Source: Undaria pinnatifida
Taxonomy: Eukaryota > Sar > Phaeophyceae > Laminariales > Alariaceae
DNA length: 64,000 bases
Reading direction: 5' to 3'
Assembly (NCBI GenBank): GCA_012845835.1
Contig: JABAKD010000010.1
Coordinates: 2,413,501-2,477,500 of the forward strand
Positions 1-10,720 of the stretch are shown here, piece by piece. The notes under the pieces were generated by a model, which was not told the DNA's origin, did no database searches, and saw nothing but the letters and a program-made list of their open reading frames with translations. Each line of letters starts with the position of its first letter. Position 1 is the first letter of the stretch. The translations under genes were made by a program, and so were the position numbers.

Positions 1-55
1 TTCCCCCCTCCCTCCCTCCTCCCTCCCCCTCTCTCCCCCCCCCCCGCCTCCCCCC
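1..55. repeat. polypyrimidine tract
   Basis: Almost pure C/T on the + strand. It lies just beyond the 3' end of the minus-strand reverse-transcriptase remnant, so on the coding strand it is a purine-rich tail. It may be the 3' end of that element, or simple low-complexity DNA cut by the window edge. Confidence 0.6.
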
Positions 56-1640
56 TCATACCGGCCGCTTAGAGATGCCGACGGTGGATGGCGCTGCCGC
101 CACCTTTGCGCGTCGCTTTGCAGCTTTGCGTCTCTCCGTTTCATGCCTATTCCGCATGAACAACTCGGCTCCCTCCTCTGCTCGTCGAAACCATCTGCCG
201 GCCTTCTGAGCAGCCTTTCGCCACTCTTCGAATTTCATTTCAGAGACCGACATATCCTCCTTCAGATGAACCATCCAGTCTTTTTCTTACCCTCCTGAGT
301 AGCCCTTACCCCCAACAAGCCCCCCAAACATCACCCTCTGTGGCAGACGCTCCTCCCCCATACGTGCTACAAATCCCGCAAACAATATCCTCCGTTTGCG
401 CACTATCGCCTCTATGCTCTCGGAAGCTGTCTTGGCAAGCGCGTCGGCGTACGATAGGGTGTGGTCGTCGCGCTTCGGCTTACGCCATCCGAGGCATCGG
501 AGGAGCATGGAGTGGTGAACCCGTCGTAGCCTGTCATAGTCAGGCTTGTTCGGGCTCCACGTCACGCATCCGGAAAGCGGTGTCTCGACCACCTCAGCTT
601 TCAGCAACCGCACCTTCAACCGTAAGCGCACACCCGGGCGATCATGGATTTCCGTCTTGTACCGCTGGAAGCACGCCCAGGCCCTCTGATTACGCCGCGT
701 TATTTCAATGCTAAGGTCTCTGTCTGCGGTGATAGCCCCGCCCAAGTACACAAACTCGATTGTATACCTGGCCATCGCCATTGATTGTGAACGACACCTT
801 CCCCACGCCTTTGGTTTGCAGGCACATATTCTCTGTTTTCACCTCGGAGACCGTAAACCCGGACGACGAGCCTCGCAGTCACGATCACCGTCATCATCCT
901 CTCCAGCCCTCCTGATGGTCGCGATACGGTGCCCGCATCGTCCGCGTACAGCATACCCGACAATCTCTGCACCTCCTCCCCCTCCTTCCCCTCCGCCCGT
1001 CGTGTTTGGCTGTGCGTAAAGTGCCCTTGTTCTCGCCTTTCTCCTTCCGTTGGAGCTGCACCATGTTGTCCGTGATGGCAGCGAGGAAGCGTTTCTCGGC
1101 CACACAAAGCACCGCCGTGAAAAACATGTTGAACAGCAGTGGCGCGAGCACGCATGCTTGCCTGAGACCTTGCCCCACGTCGAACTTATCCGAGCACTCT
1201 CCATCACCCAACCGCACGCATGCTTGCATGCCGTCGTGGAATTGGCGGATGACGGCGAGCATTCTCGGTGGCACGCCAAAACGAGCAAAGACATCCCACA
1301 GAAGGGTTCGGTCGACGGTGTCATGCTTTGGTGAGGCCGATAAAGCACAAGTACAAGGGGGTATCCTTCCGCGCCAGTTCCTGCAGTCGTCGTACTCTAC
1401 GAACATCATGTCAACCGTCGAGCGTTGGGGTCTGAACCCACACTGTTCCTCCGGCAGAATGTTCTCGCGTTCGCAATAGTCACTCGGGCGACCCGCGGTG
1501 ACTTTAAGGAGTACTTTGCCGGCGTGAGCCACGAGGGAGATGCGACGATAATTGCCACACTCAGTCCGATCTTTCTTCTTGAGAAGCACCTTAATCGTTG
1601 CATCTTTCCATTGTTGCGGCACGCCACCTCCCCTCCACAC
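56..1640 (-). pseudogene. Non-LTR retrotransposon (LINE) reverse transcriptase, 5'-truncated and frameshifted
   Basis: Remnant of the reverse transcriptase that copies a LINE RNA into DNA at a nicked target. Reading leftwards, successive frames give RT motifs in the right order: a segment with NYRRISL and [13 protein letters not shown] (about 1640-1370), a [19 protein letters not shown] segment (to about 1250), a [19 protein letters not shown] segment (about 1190-1100), the catalytic box [10 protein letters not shown] (about 960-920), a YLGGAIT segment (about 750), then a C-terminal part with LLRCLGWRKPKRDDHTLSYADA and RKRRILFAGFVARM (about 510-370) and a basic tail ending at 56. The frame changes several times, so no intact protein is made. 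No endonuclease domain is seen; the element stops at about 1650, where a family C repeat begins. The C-terminal pattern resembles RTE/CR1-like elements, but I cannot fix the clade. Confidence 0.88.
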
Positions 1641-1653
1641 AGCGACGATGATA

Positions 1654-1757
1654 TTGAGTTAAATCGACACACGACGCGTATGAAAATACGTGGGAGTGTG
1701 GTGAGCTTAAGCTCTATTTTTCCACATCCGCCGGAGGATTATAAAAAAAAAAAAAGA
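1654..1757 (+). repeat. Family C short retroelement, copy 1 (5'-truncated)
   Basis: Matches the copies at 3067-3225, 10955-11095, 12648-12805 and 53455-53640. The shared part starts with GAGTTAAATCGACACAC and ends in CCGCCGGAGGAT followed by a poly(A) run (1743-1755). The poly(A) end suggests target-primed insertion. It abuts the truncated LINE. Confidence 0.75.
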
Positions 1758-1807
1758 AGATATTGTGGAACTTTCCGAGAGTGTTCAATTCTCCTTCGTC
1801 GGCCAAA

Positions 1808-2060
1808 AGTATTAACACCAGGTGTCTGCGAACCACTGGGCGGACCGGTATTTTTTGTTGTTTGTACATGAAATTTCGTTTTTTCTTCTTCCTCTTGTTT
1901 TGTTCAGTAATACCTACGAGACGAAGAAGCGCAAAAGTGAAATACTATAGAAGCGCAAAAGTGGAATACTAATACTTGACTGATCACCATTAATACCAGG
2001 TATTCACAGACCACCGGGCGGACCGGGATTTTTAGTTCGTTCGTACATACAATTTCTTTC
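1808..2060 (+). repeat. Imperfect direct duplication
   Basis: The segment at about 1808-1890 (AGTATTAACACCAGGTGT, then GGGCGGACCGG and a T-rich stretch) recurs diverged at about 1988-2060. Between them is a short GAAGCGCAAAAGTG.AATACTA doublet (1926-1970). A third echo of the TTTTGTTCAGTAA part lies at 4703-4715. No coding signal. Confidence 0.6.
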
Positions 2061-2094
2061 TTAGAAATCCATCACATACTTTTTGCATATACTT

Positions 2095-2740
2095 TTTCCA
2101 ACGCACACTGGTGGGGGTCCTTCCAACGCACACTGCTGTGTCGGGCCCCTGCCAACGCACACTGAAGGGCGTCCCGGGGGGGGGGGGGGGCGCCCCCCCC
2201 CGACACTGCTAGTAGCATCCAAGCACCATTCGACTGCCCTGCCAACCCAGCGCAGGTGGTGCATTTTGGGACACACACCAACACCAACACACACTACACT
2301 GCTAGACACTGCTAGTAGCATCCAAGCACCGTTCGGCTGCCCTGCCAACCCAGCGCAGGTGGTGCATTTTGGGACACACACACCAACACCAACACACACT
2401 ACACTGCTAGTAGCATCCAAGCACCGTTCGGCTGCCCTGCCAACCCAGCGCTGGTGGTGTATTTTGGGACACACACACCAACACCAACACACACTACACT
2501 GCTAGTAGCATCCAAGCACCGTTCGGCTGCCGTGCCAACCCAGCGCTGGTTGTGCATTTTGGGACACACACACCAACACACACTACACTGCTAGTGAAAT
2601 CCAAGCACCGTTCGGCTGCCCTGCCAACCCAGCGCTGGTGGCGCACACACCAACACACATCGACACTGCTAGTAACATCCAAGCCCCGTTCGGCTGCCGT
2701 GCCAACCCAGCGCTGGTGGGGCATTTGGGACGCACACAAC
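2095..2740 (+). repeat. Minisatellite, about 100-bp unit
   Basis: Starts with three short CCAACGCACACTG units, then seven copies of a unit containing CACTGCTAGTAGCATCCAAG, TTCGGCTGCCCTGCCAACCC and ACACACACCAACACCAACAC. Units differ by small indels and by the copy number of the ACACAC part. A GC homopolymer block sits at 2177-2200. All long reading frames here come from the repeat. Confidence 0.93.
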
Positions 2741-3066
2741 ACAAACAACACACATAACAAAAATAGTTCACTTTGTTGTGCCCTGGACTGCGGAAAAATA
2801 ATCCCCTCCCAAAAATACCGCCTCGTCCTTACAAAACCACAAAATTCAAACGGCCGCGCTTCAAATCAAACGGCGCTACGAACTACACCCTGGCACGCAA
2901 ACACCCTCGCAGCGCACACCGCACACCCTCTAGTTCTATCCCTCGTCGAATACACCGCGCTCCTCGGCGTTGCGCTGGAACTTTTGCGCGTCTGCTGTTC
3001 GATCCTGCCCGTGTGGTCTGCCGTGTCTGCGTGCGGCGGCGACTGCGTCCTTCAGTTCGGCTGCTT
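2741..3066. other. Unassigned spacer
   Basis: No gene, known repeat or motif that I can support. It ends in a T run belonging to the next family C element. Confidence 0.5.
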
Positions 3067-3225
3067 CATACTTTTTTTTTTTTTTTTTTTTTAATCCTCC
3101 GGCGGATGGGAAAAAAAAAGCTTTAGCTCACCACACTTCCACGTATTTTCATACGCGTCGTGTGTCGATTTAACTCAGTTGCTTTCGCAGCCCAACGCTA
3201 GCTGGCGCACCCTTCGGGTCCCATT
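3067..3225 (-). repeat. Family C short retroelement, copy 2
   Basis: On the minus strand it runs from about 3225 to a poly(A) tail that appears here as the T run at 3070-3092, preceded by the CCGCCGGAGGAT end motif. Nearly identical to copy 4 (12648-12805), including the part with CCCAACGCTAGCTGGCGCAC, so it moved or was copied recently. Confidence 0.82.
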
Positions 3226-3335
3226 GTAGGTATAGCGTAAGCTGTCCCTATCAGTGGTCTTCGTTACAGTGCATACTTTCTCTCCCTGGTTCTCCTGTCG
3301 CAGCTCATCTCCGCCGCGTGCTGTGGGTGTCTGCT

Positions 3336-4286
3336 ATGAGCCTCTTCGCTCGTTCTAGGCTCCTCCTTCTCTGCGGCTGCGTGTTCTTCGCCCTCTTGAA
3401 ACCTTACGGCGTACCACCTCCTCGTGCTGCGGCGGAATCTCTGCACACCATGCAGCGGAACGTCCCTACAGCAGAGCGGTATCTTGACGACTGGGGAGAC
3501 CAACTCTTCCAATACACATTCACAGGGCTCTCTCTGTGTAGTACATGGTCTACATGTGTAGCGCAGCAGTACTCCTGTGTGTTTGCGTGTGTAGGATACG
3601 CGTACGTGTTCGAACCTGCCATACTACCTCACCTTCCTCCAGCGCTCCTGCGGTACAAATCCCTTCCATCACATGTGAATGCAGGTGTGTACACGGCACT
3701 GCTTATACGCTGCGCACTCAGTATGGTCACAGCAGTGTGTGTATGTACAGCGGTGTGCACACAGCTCTCGCTGTGGGTAGCACATACATGTGTAGCGCAG
3801 CGGTACTCCTATGTGTTTGCGTGTGTAGGATGCGCGTACGTGTTCGAACCTGCCATACTACCTCACCTTCCTCTAGCGTTTCTGCGGTACAAATCCCTTC
3901 CATCACCTGTGTATGCAGGTGTGTACAGCGGTGTGCACACAGCTCTCGCTGTCTGTGTGTGTAGTACATACATGACATGTGTAGCGCAGCAGTACTCCTG
4001 TGTGTTCGCGTGTGTAGGATACGCGTACGTGTTCGAACCTGCCATACTACCTCACCTTCCTCCAGCGTTCCTGCGGTACAAATCCCTTCCGTCACCTGTG
4101 TACGCATCATCCCTTATGTATGCAGACTATGCGTCTCCAGCTACGGCTGTGCGTCCTGTAACAAGTGTTCGTGTCTTTCACCACGTTTCATCCCACACCT
4201 GCGTACAACGTAACCCATGCGCACATTGTCATCACACCATGCGGCCTTCCTCGCCACATTCTGCTGTTTCCTTTACAGGGGACTAA
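3336..4286 (+). CDS. Hypothetical repeat-containing protein with N-terminal signal-like segment
   Basis: An open frame of 316 codons from an ATG in good context (GCTATGAGC). The first 30 residues (MSLFARSRLLLLCGCVFFAL) look like a signal peptide or signal anchor. A short unique part follows (to about residue 65, with TAERYLDDWGDQLFQYTF). Then comes a threefold repeat containing CVAQQYSCVFACVGYAYVFE and PAILPHLPPALLRYKSLPS, and a Ser/His-rich tail. The repeat is coded by a DNA tandem array that is also open in other frames, so openness is weak evidence. The unique N-terminus may be a real first exon. No family recognised. Confidence 0.3.
   Translation: MSLFARSRLLLLCGCVFFALLKPYGVPPPRAAAESLHTMQRNVPTAERYLDDWGDQLFQYTFTGLSLCSTWSTCVAQQYSCVFACVGYAYVFEPAILPHLPPALLRYKSLPSHVNAGVYTALLIRCALSMVTAVCVCTAVCTQLSLWVAHTCVAQRYSYVFACVGCAYVFEPAILPHLPLAFLRYKSLPSPVYAGVYSGVHTALAVCVCSTYMTCVAQQYSCVFACVGYAYVFEPAILPHLPPAFLRYKSLPSPVYASSLMYADYASPATAVRPVTSVRVFHHVSSHTCVQRNPCAHCHHTMRPSSPHSAVSFTGD
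3545..4105 (+). repeat. Tandem repeat, three copies of about 120-240 bp
   Basis: Three copies start near 3555, 3792 and 3983 with TGTAGCGCAGCAGTACTCCT and share CGTACGTGTTCGAACCTGCC. They end with GTACAAATCCCTTCC and a variable TGTGT-rich linker. Lies inside the ORF at 3336-4286. Confidence 0.92.
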
Positions 4287-4339
4287 GTACGAGCATCCTA
4301 TCGGTGACATTCTCCGCCTCAAAGCGAAAGTCGCCGACT

Positions 4340-4655
4340 AAACATTCCGCCACTCCCGACGATCGCCAGGTGCCTTCTCGCGCAGTCAAGTGTGACAAAA
4401 CATTAAGCCACTCCCGACGATCGCCAAGTGCCTTCTCGCGCAGTCAAGTGTGATAAAACATTCAGCCACTCCCGACTATCGCCAAGTGCATTCTCGCGCA
4501 GTCCAGTGTGACAAAACATTCCGCCACTCCCGACGATCGCCAAGTGACTTCTCGCGCAGTCAAATGTGATGAAACATTCCGCCACTCCCGACGATCGCCA
4601 AGTGCCTTGTCGTGCAGCGAGCCACCAGTCAAGTGTGACAAAACACTTCTCCACT
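4340..4655 (+). repeat. Minisatellite, 58-bp unit, about 5 copies
   Basis: Unit begins CATTCCGCCACTCCCGACGA and contains TTCTCGCGCAGTCAAGTGTG. Copies start near 4342, 4401, 4459, 4517 and 4576, then a degenerate end. There are no unique spacers, so it is not a CRISPR array. Confidence 0.93.
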
Positions 4656-4744
4656 CAACACCAAAAAGCACTTGACTGAACATGTATTGTTCGTCTTCCT
4701 CCTCTTTTGTTCAGTAACACCGAGGTAGGTACATTTTTCTTTTT

Positions 4745-5147
4745 CTCCTTTTATCCCATTTATTATCCTCGCACTACTCTCGCGCTCCCTCGCACTGGAA
4801 TAACTTAGATCTGGGGTCACACAGCGGGCCCTCCTTGCCCCTCCCAACCACGGTACGTACCTTCATTTTTTATCGCGGGAAGAACTCAGCATTTTATTCC
4901 CTCGTCGACTCGCGTCGAATTGTGCCTACCCACGCTGCTAGGCGCTGTCAGCAGTTGATTGATCCTTTTTTTGCATGTTTTGCAAATAAAGTCAAGTTCC
5001 TTGGTGAGAGGCGCTGTCAGCAGTTGATTGATCCTTTTTTTGCATGTTTTGCAAATGAAGTCAAATCTCACCAAGGTAGGAATTGAACTCAAGGACCAAC
5101 GCTAATAGTATTCGAGGGTAACCACTACGAGACCACCGGGGCGACCA
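4745..5147 (-). mobile_element. SINE family B, copy 1 (near full length)
   Basis: Reading the minus strand from 5147, a tRNA-like head carries GGTCGCCCCGGTGGTCTCGT (A-box region) and a B-box-like GAGTTCAATTCC. It is followed by a body with GCCTAGCAGCGTGGGTAGG, GACGCGAGTCGACGAGGG and a tail near GGATAATAAATGGGATAA. RNA polymerase III would transcribe such an element from the internal boxes. Related copies are at 8565-9330, 10135-10400, 21838-22000, 33195-33545, 41275-41632 and 48820-49165. Confidence 0.8.
4945..5062 (+). repeat. 59-bp tandem duplication inside SINE B copy 1
   Basis: The segment GGCGCTGTCAGCAGTTGATT through the T run and TGCATGTTTTGCAAAT occurs twice in a row almost without change. 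Other B copies have it once, so it is a duplication private to this copy. Confidence 0.9.
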
Positions 5148-5154
5148 CAGATGT

Positions 5155-5480
5155 ATGATGAAAATGAAAATACACTCCAGCTGTGAGATCGAAGATTTTG
5201 TCGAAACTCATCTTTGCAAGCTGTGTGTGATCTTCCGATCGCGCGTGTTATGTACCGGGTGTGTCATCATTGAGGATATAGGTCGGCGACTCCCCTTGGA
5301 ACTACGGTGTAGCTTATCAGGGTCAACAGGGTGATGTTAAGTCAGTCTGTGCGCAAAAACTATAAAGCCCGTTTTTGAGGGGGACAAAATCTGACAGCTG
5401 TGGAAAGAAATGCATTAGTTTATCAAGTGTATCCTGTAAGTCGTATAACCGGTGAGGGGAAGGCGGAGTTTCTAAGGGCG
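5155..5480 (+). repeat. Family F repeat, long copy
   Basis: Contains TACACTCCAGCTGTGAGATC, CCGATCGCGCGTGTTA, AGGTCGGCGACTCCCC and CAGGGTCAACAGGGTGATG, then a TCTGACAGCTGTGGA part. The same order recurs at 34700-35010; shorter copies are at 5930-6065, 17275-17430 and 52118-52290. No coding frame or terminal repeats found, so its class is unknown. Confidence 0.8.
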
Positions 5481-5929
5481 TGTGTATACCAGACGATATC
5501 ATGGGCTTGTTGTCACCTATTGCCCATTTCCCAGCTACGATTTCCCTGTACCGGAAAATGGTGCCAGAAACCCACGGTATACTGTTTTATGGCTAACGCT
5601 ATATCACGTTTGATGTGTTGCCGACTACGCCAACCCTATCCGGAAGCTGATCTGCTCGTCCTGGCGTCTGACATGCAGAAGCGCTCGTGATCACACATGA
5701 TCGCTGGTATACGACGAGTATATCATACGACGGTAAACCGATGTTTTTCATGATGGCGTTGATCATGCCGACATGCGTATAACGTACCTGGTACAGAGCT
5801 ACAGAGAACAGAGCTGGCCTGGAACAGCACGGCAGCAGCAGCAGTGCAATATAATTCAGCCCTTGTGGTATCGCCTCGCCTCCCAATACGAAGTATTCTG
5901 CTGTGTACGGGGGAAGTCTAAGTAGGAGG
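5481..5929. other. Unassigned spacer between two family F copies
   Basis: No gene supported. The reading frames on both strands have no recognisable domain and no codon pattern that I would trust. Confidence 0.4.
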
Positions 5930-6065
5930 TATATATTATAAAAATTAAAATACACTCCAGCTGTGAGATCGAATGTTTAACCGAAACTCATATTTGCAAG
6001 GTGTTGTGATACTCCGATCGCGCGTGTTACGGGTTGTATGTCCTCATTAAGGATTTTTTTTTTTT
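5930..6065 (+). repeat. Family F repeat, short copy
   Basis: Starts with TATAAAAATTAAAATACACT and keeps CTCCAGCTGTGAGATCGAA and CGATCGCGCGTGTTACGGGT. It stops at a T run where other copies continue into the AGGTCGGCGACTCC part. A further fragment (ATACATTTCAGCTGTGAGAT) lies at about 6205-6225. Confidence 0.75.
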
Positions 6066-6259
6066 TTCAATCATATTGCTGTCGTGCTTGTTCGTACCGA
6101 TTTAGCTTCGTATACGCACCGAACATGTTCGCCGCCCCCCGTCATTTGTTGTGATAGGTGTTCGAGAACTATTCATACTGCTTTCATTTCAAGAAATGAA
6201 AAATACATTTCAGCTGTGAGATGAGCCGAAAACATTTATGAATCATTTTGGCAGTTGAT

Positions 6260-8050
6260 GATATCTTGATTATATCTTGATTATAGTATAGCGAGCAGAA
6301 AACGACGGTTGGTTGCGATATTTTCAAGCGTCTACATGTACCTACTGCTGCGCAAAGGCATGGTCCTGTGTCTGCAGGCCTGCTGCTGCTTGTTTTTGTT
6401 TTTGTTTTTTTCCGCGCGTTTCGAGCTTGAGTGTTCAGGGGTTTCCATTGTGCGTGTTCTTCACATTACACCGATATTTCCACGCATCCACATCCAGCAT
6501 AAACAGTGGTCGTGCCGATGTATCCTAGAGCGACGAGCTCTTTGGTCACAAACTACAAATAGTAGTACGAGATAGATACACATGCAAGTACAGGAAGGTA
6601 AATTGGCCATGCAATTGCAATGCCAAGTGCAATGAACACTGTGTGTGTGTTCTTCACATTAAACCGTTCTTCTACTCGTCGACATCCAGCACACCCAGTG
6701 TCCGTACTGATTCTTCACCCTAGAAAGATCAGCTCTGTGGTCACAAGCTACGACACAGAGATAATGCATCGTAATGCATTCGACAACGCAATGTCATGCC
6801 CTAGTACTGGGTACGACAGGCACAACATACATACGTCAGCAACAGAAATACATTGGAAGAGAGAAATACGAAATAAACAAAAACAAAAACAAAAACAAAA
6901 ACAAAATAATAATAAGAAAACAAATAAAAACACTAAGGCAAATTGAATAATTCGATACACGAGAGGGATTATAGTTATTTGACCAAAACCTGTCTTACCT
7001 CTGCCGTACGAATATGTGGCCGGTGTGCCAAGCGATGATGGCCTCGTATATCGGTATTTCTCTCAGGCAGATCGCTCTTGAACCGTAGCTCCCACATGAC
7101 AGGCTGTACCTGGTAGGTTGGAAGCAAGACAATAGAAGCAACAGATGGAGCAAAAACTGACAACGAACGGAGCTGATCAATAGTGTACTACACCGGGTAT
7201 AAGTATGAAGACCAACGGTATTAACCCTTTTGAGGCTTCGAAAGGAAAAATTGGCGACGGAAAATGACGATTACGGCAGAGCATCGGCCACTGCTGGTTG
7301 GCGATGATGATGATACAATAGGCGTCCGAACGACAACAATGCAAATACTCATACGTACGGCACGGGCGCGGCGTCATCCTACCAACTCGTACTGCTTGCT
7401 GCGCGCTGGCGCTACTGGTACAGTACTCGATGTGTATGGAAGCCTAACGCTACCCGGCCCCCTCAGCGGGTAGTGGGGCACCCACGACAGAGGCTCCAAT
7501 CTTGCTATGTGTTGATGTTGCTCAGAAGCTCACTACAACCCTCCGTTATGTTACGGTAACCGAGCGGTCGGCATGAGAGAAAACCTCTCTTATACCACAA
7601 CCGTATAAGAGAAAGTCGGGTGTTACGTCCCCTGCCACACCCGTCTCTTAAACCGTAGCCCCCACTGTATACGCACAATGGGAGCGAGGCTTTTGTCTCG
7701 TTTCTGGTGAAAACTACAGCAGACAGAAGCAATGGCAGTGGTTGGTCGAAATGTAGGCGTTGCCAGGACTGTTGACTGCTGCTGGTGCTGGTGCCTCTGT
7801 TGTCTGGTGTCTTCTTGGCTTCTTGTGCTTGTGGTGCTGTTGGCGATCATCTCGTGTGTATGAGGCGTTGTGGTGTCCAAGCGCCTCGCCGTCAATACGG
7901 GGAGTTACTGGTTATTTATTATTCATGTGTTATCACTCGCACTGCTGTTGTGCGAAGAGGCAAAAATGAGCTGGAAAAAGAACGCTCCTTGATGATTGAG
8001 GAACGAGGAATCTCAAGTTTTTCGTCCGTCGTCGTCCACGTCAGAGACGA
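6260..8050. other. Gene-poor stretch with a direct duplication and A-rich microsatellite
   Basis: A diverged direct duplication of about 110 bp links 6443-6550 and 6640-6750 (both carry GTGTTCTTCACATTA, CATCCAGCA and TGGTCACAA.CTAC). An (AAAAAC)n run is at 6876-6905. The remaining frames show no recognisable protein. Confidence 0.55.
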
Positions 8051-8054
8051 ATAC

Positions 8055-8195
8055 AGCTCGCTGAAAAATCGACGAGCAGTGGGATTGCTGATCCCTATGC
8101 GCGATAAAAATTGAAGGCAAGAACCGGGGGGGAGACGGGACGACACCTGTGACCACGGCTTGTCCAGAAGCTGGAAAGTAAAAGTGTGAGAAAAA
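8055..8195 (+). mobile_element. SINE family A, 3' part
   Basis: Only the body is present: CGACGAGCAGTGGGATTGCT, CCTATGCGCGATAAAAATTG, GGGACGACACCTGTGACCAC and GGCTTGTCCAGAAGCTGG, ending at AAAGTGTGAG and an A-rich tail. The tRNA-like head is missing, as expected after 5' truncation. Confidence 0.82.
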
Positions 8196-8564
8196 GAGAA
8201 AAGAAAAGAAAAAAAAAACAGCTAGGCTAGGGATTCATACTCGAATATACCATACCCCGTACCTAAGATACCCGCGTGTATTTTAGTTTTAATATAGGCT
8301 GTTTTGGGCACTACGTAGCTGTCTGTTCTCTGTTCCGTCGTATCGTTTATCTGGTATTCATATCAATAGTAGTTTCTAGTGAGCAGGTGGAGGTGGGGAA
8401 GTCACCGATGTACGGTACCTGCCAAGCGTCTCTCGGTCTGTTCGCTAAATGGCGACTTGATGACGTGCACCGCAGTTTTGCAGATTAGCAGATTCGGGGC
8501 CAAACCACCAGTATGCCAGTACGTATGGATTTGGGAGGAAAACCTGGTCGTAACTCGGTATTTT

Positions 8565-9330
8565 AGAGCCGGTCGCCCCGGTGGTTATCATACTGCTGTA
8601 CCTGGTATTTGGTGGTTGTTACGTGGTTACCCTCGAATTCTACTACCGGTATTAGTAGAGTGTTGTGCTGGAGATCAAATCCTACGTGGGTCGGACTTTT
8701 GACTTTTTTTCAAAATATGCTACGCAATAGTATGTAATAATTCAAAAGAATCAACTGCTGAGAGCTCCTATTAATATATTTATCATTTTTTTGTTTTATG
8801 TTTCAATTTTATTTTTCCACACACATGTACTTTCCAGCTTCGGGATAAGCCGTGGTCACAGGTGTCGTCCCTTCTCCCGCCCGGTTCTTGCCTTCAATTT
8901 TCATCGCGCATAGGGTTCAACGATCCCACTGCTCGTCGATGTTTCATCGAATGTTGCTGACTCACGCTCTCGCCCATCCGCAAGTCAAATTGTGCGCAAG
9001 AAAAAGTACCCACGAAGTTATACGAGTATGAACTCGGGGGGATTCAAACTCACGAAACTGACCTATACCGGGCTCGAGGATAACCTGATACCGGGGCGAC
9101 CGGTACGAATATATAGCGGCTTGGGTAGGCGCTATTCGATGCGAGTCCACCAATACGTCCGGAAAGGGCTCTAGCATTCTCGCGATGAAAAGGAAAGCGC
9201 GTACCGTACGAGTGGGTCTGGGGGGAGAAGAGCCTGCTTACGAGCTGACCCCGGATCGGAGTTATGTCTTGGGAGGGAAGAGAAGAAAAAAGTCGAAGAT
9301 GATAAATGGGATGAGCAAAAAAAAAACTGC
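8565..9330 (+). mobile_element. SINE family B, copy 2, interrupted by a SINE A
   Basis: The head (8565-8700) has GCCGGTCGCCCCGGTGGTTA and a B-box-like AGATCAAATCCTACG. The body breaks off near 8775 after CAACTGCTGAGAGCTC and resumes at about 9116 with GCTTGGGTAGGCGCTATTCG, ATTCTCGCGATGAAAAGGAA and GAGCTGACCCCGGATCGGAG. The gap holds the inverted SINE A at 8815-9104. The tail ends near GATAAATGGGATGAGC. So B was in place before A arrived. Confidence 0.82.
8815..9104 (-). mobile_element. SINE family A, near full length, nested in SINE B
   Basis: On the minus strand the order is: ACCGGTCGCCCCGGTATCAG head, AGTTTCGTGAGTTTGAATCC (B box), a CTCGTATAACTTCGTGGG linker, ACTTGCGGATGGGCGAGAGC, CCTATGCGCGATGAAAATTG, GGGACGACACCTGTGACCAC and the end of the body. 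It carries all parts of the family. Confidence 0.85.
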
Positions 9331-10134
9331 TCCCCTCGTATCAAATCGTACCATACCGTATTCTTGCCGTTTTGTATTTTATTTTTGCTTTACATCCCTT
9401 GTATTATCTTCGCACTTGTTTCTGCCATGTCATAAATTCACGGTGTAATGCAGCTCTGATGTTCGCCAAGTGTGACGTTTGGCCTTGCTGGATCGTGGAT
9501 GATGGATCGCATTGTAGCAATCTACCTGTCAATTGTTAGACTTATTGGTATCGCCGAAGAAACGGTAAGGAGCAGAAGGTAGAACCTACTGCCGATAGGA
9601 TACTGCCTCTACCGTTAGTTATCCACTCTACTTGTCGCACCGCCGTTGTTGTAGTTTTTCTAGACCGGCAGTAAGCACTAACTTACGGGGTGGATAGATA
9701 CACATATTTCTGGACTTTCGTCTATGGTGCGTACATACCAGGTATTCATTATCTACGTACGATGTGTTGGATATCTTATTACTGAACGTATGCAATATAT
9801 ACGTACCAGATACGGAGTATATATGCTGTCATTGCAAGCACGCTTGTAGACTCTCGAACCACATTACCAAACCAAAGGCCAAACAAAAGGTCAAAAAGCG
9901 ATATCAAGGAATGCGGAACGGACCCAAAGTGTTAGTTCAGGATCCCATATCCCAGCCGTTGAGCACTTAGGGTTTGCCCTGTCCCCCTCCTCCCCCCCCC
10001 CCCCCCCCCATCTCTTTGAACGAGGGAGGGGGCGCTACACAGGTCGCTGATACGATTCGAGTACAATTTATGTACGATGATACCTATGCTGAGCCTCGGG
10101 CTTTGGCCTAAAATGCCCACAGCAGCTAAATCAA
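9331..10134. other. Unassigned spacer with poly-C run
   Basis: No gene seen. A C-rich homopolymer block lies at 9985-10011. Confidence 0.5.
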
Positions 10135-10400
10135 TAAATTTGTTTTTGGGGTTCGAATTCCACGTGGGTCGGACTTTTTGAGTTATATTGCATGAGTAAA
10201 AAATCAAAGGACCCAACTGTTGCTGAGAGCGCTTAGCAGCGTGGGTAGGCCCAATTCGATGCGAGTCGTCGAGGGAAGAAATAGCTGGCGTCTTGTCGCG
10301 GTAAAATGAAGGCGCGTACCGTAATGGGGAGGGGGGACAAAAGCCTGCTTACGTAGTGACCCCGGGTCTGAGTTGCGTGTTGTAGGAAGGGAGAAGGAGA
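10135..10400 (+). mobile_element. SINE family B, copy 3 (head truncated)
   Basis: Begins at the B box (GGGGTTCGAATTCCACG, 10146-10162), then CGTGGGTCGGACTTTTTGAG, GCTTAGCAGCGTGGGTAGGC, CAATTCGATGCGAGTCGTCG, TCGCGGTAAAATGAAGGCG and GTGACCCCGGGTCTGAG. Confidence 0.82.
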
Positions 10401-10489
10401 AGTAAAACGCGGACAAGATAGAAGAAGTGAGCTAAAAAATAACGGGATCCTGTTGATTTACAGGCAGTAGTTACTGCTGTGTATGATAT

Positions 10490-10630
10490 ACACTCGATGA
10501 AAAATCGGCGAGCGGTGAGATTGCTGAACCCTATGCGCGGTAAAATTGAAGGCAAGAACCGGGGGGGAGAAGGGACGACACCTGTGGCCACGGCTTTTCC
10601 AGAAGCTGGAAAGTAGAAGTGTGGGAGAAA
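10490..10630 (+). mobile_element. SINE family A, body fragment
   Basis: Contains ACTCGATGAAAAATCGGCG, CCTATGCGCGGTAAAATTGA, GGGACGACACCTGTGGCCAC and CCAGAAGCTGGAAAGTAGAA. Head missing. Confidence 0.82.
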
Positions 10631-10720
10631 GAAAAAAAGAATGAAAAAAACATATACGAGGTACAGCGGTCCCCATAGTGTGTATAGGTGAATATCGCCC
10701 CTGTTAAGCTCAATATTGCT

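Noticed and set aside
2061-2492. Protein-coding frame on the minus strand
   Set aside because: It lies wholly in the minisatellite; the frame is open only because the unit is.
4340-4655. CRISPR array
   Set aside because: Units are contiguous with no unique spacers, the genome is eukaryotic and there are no cas genes.
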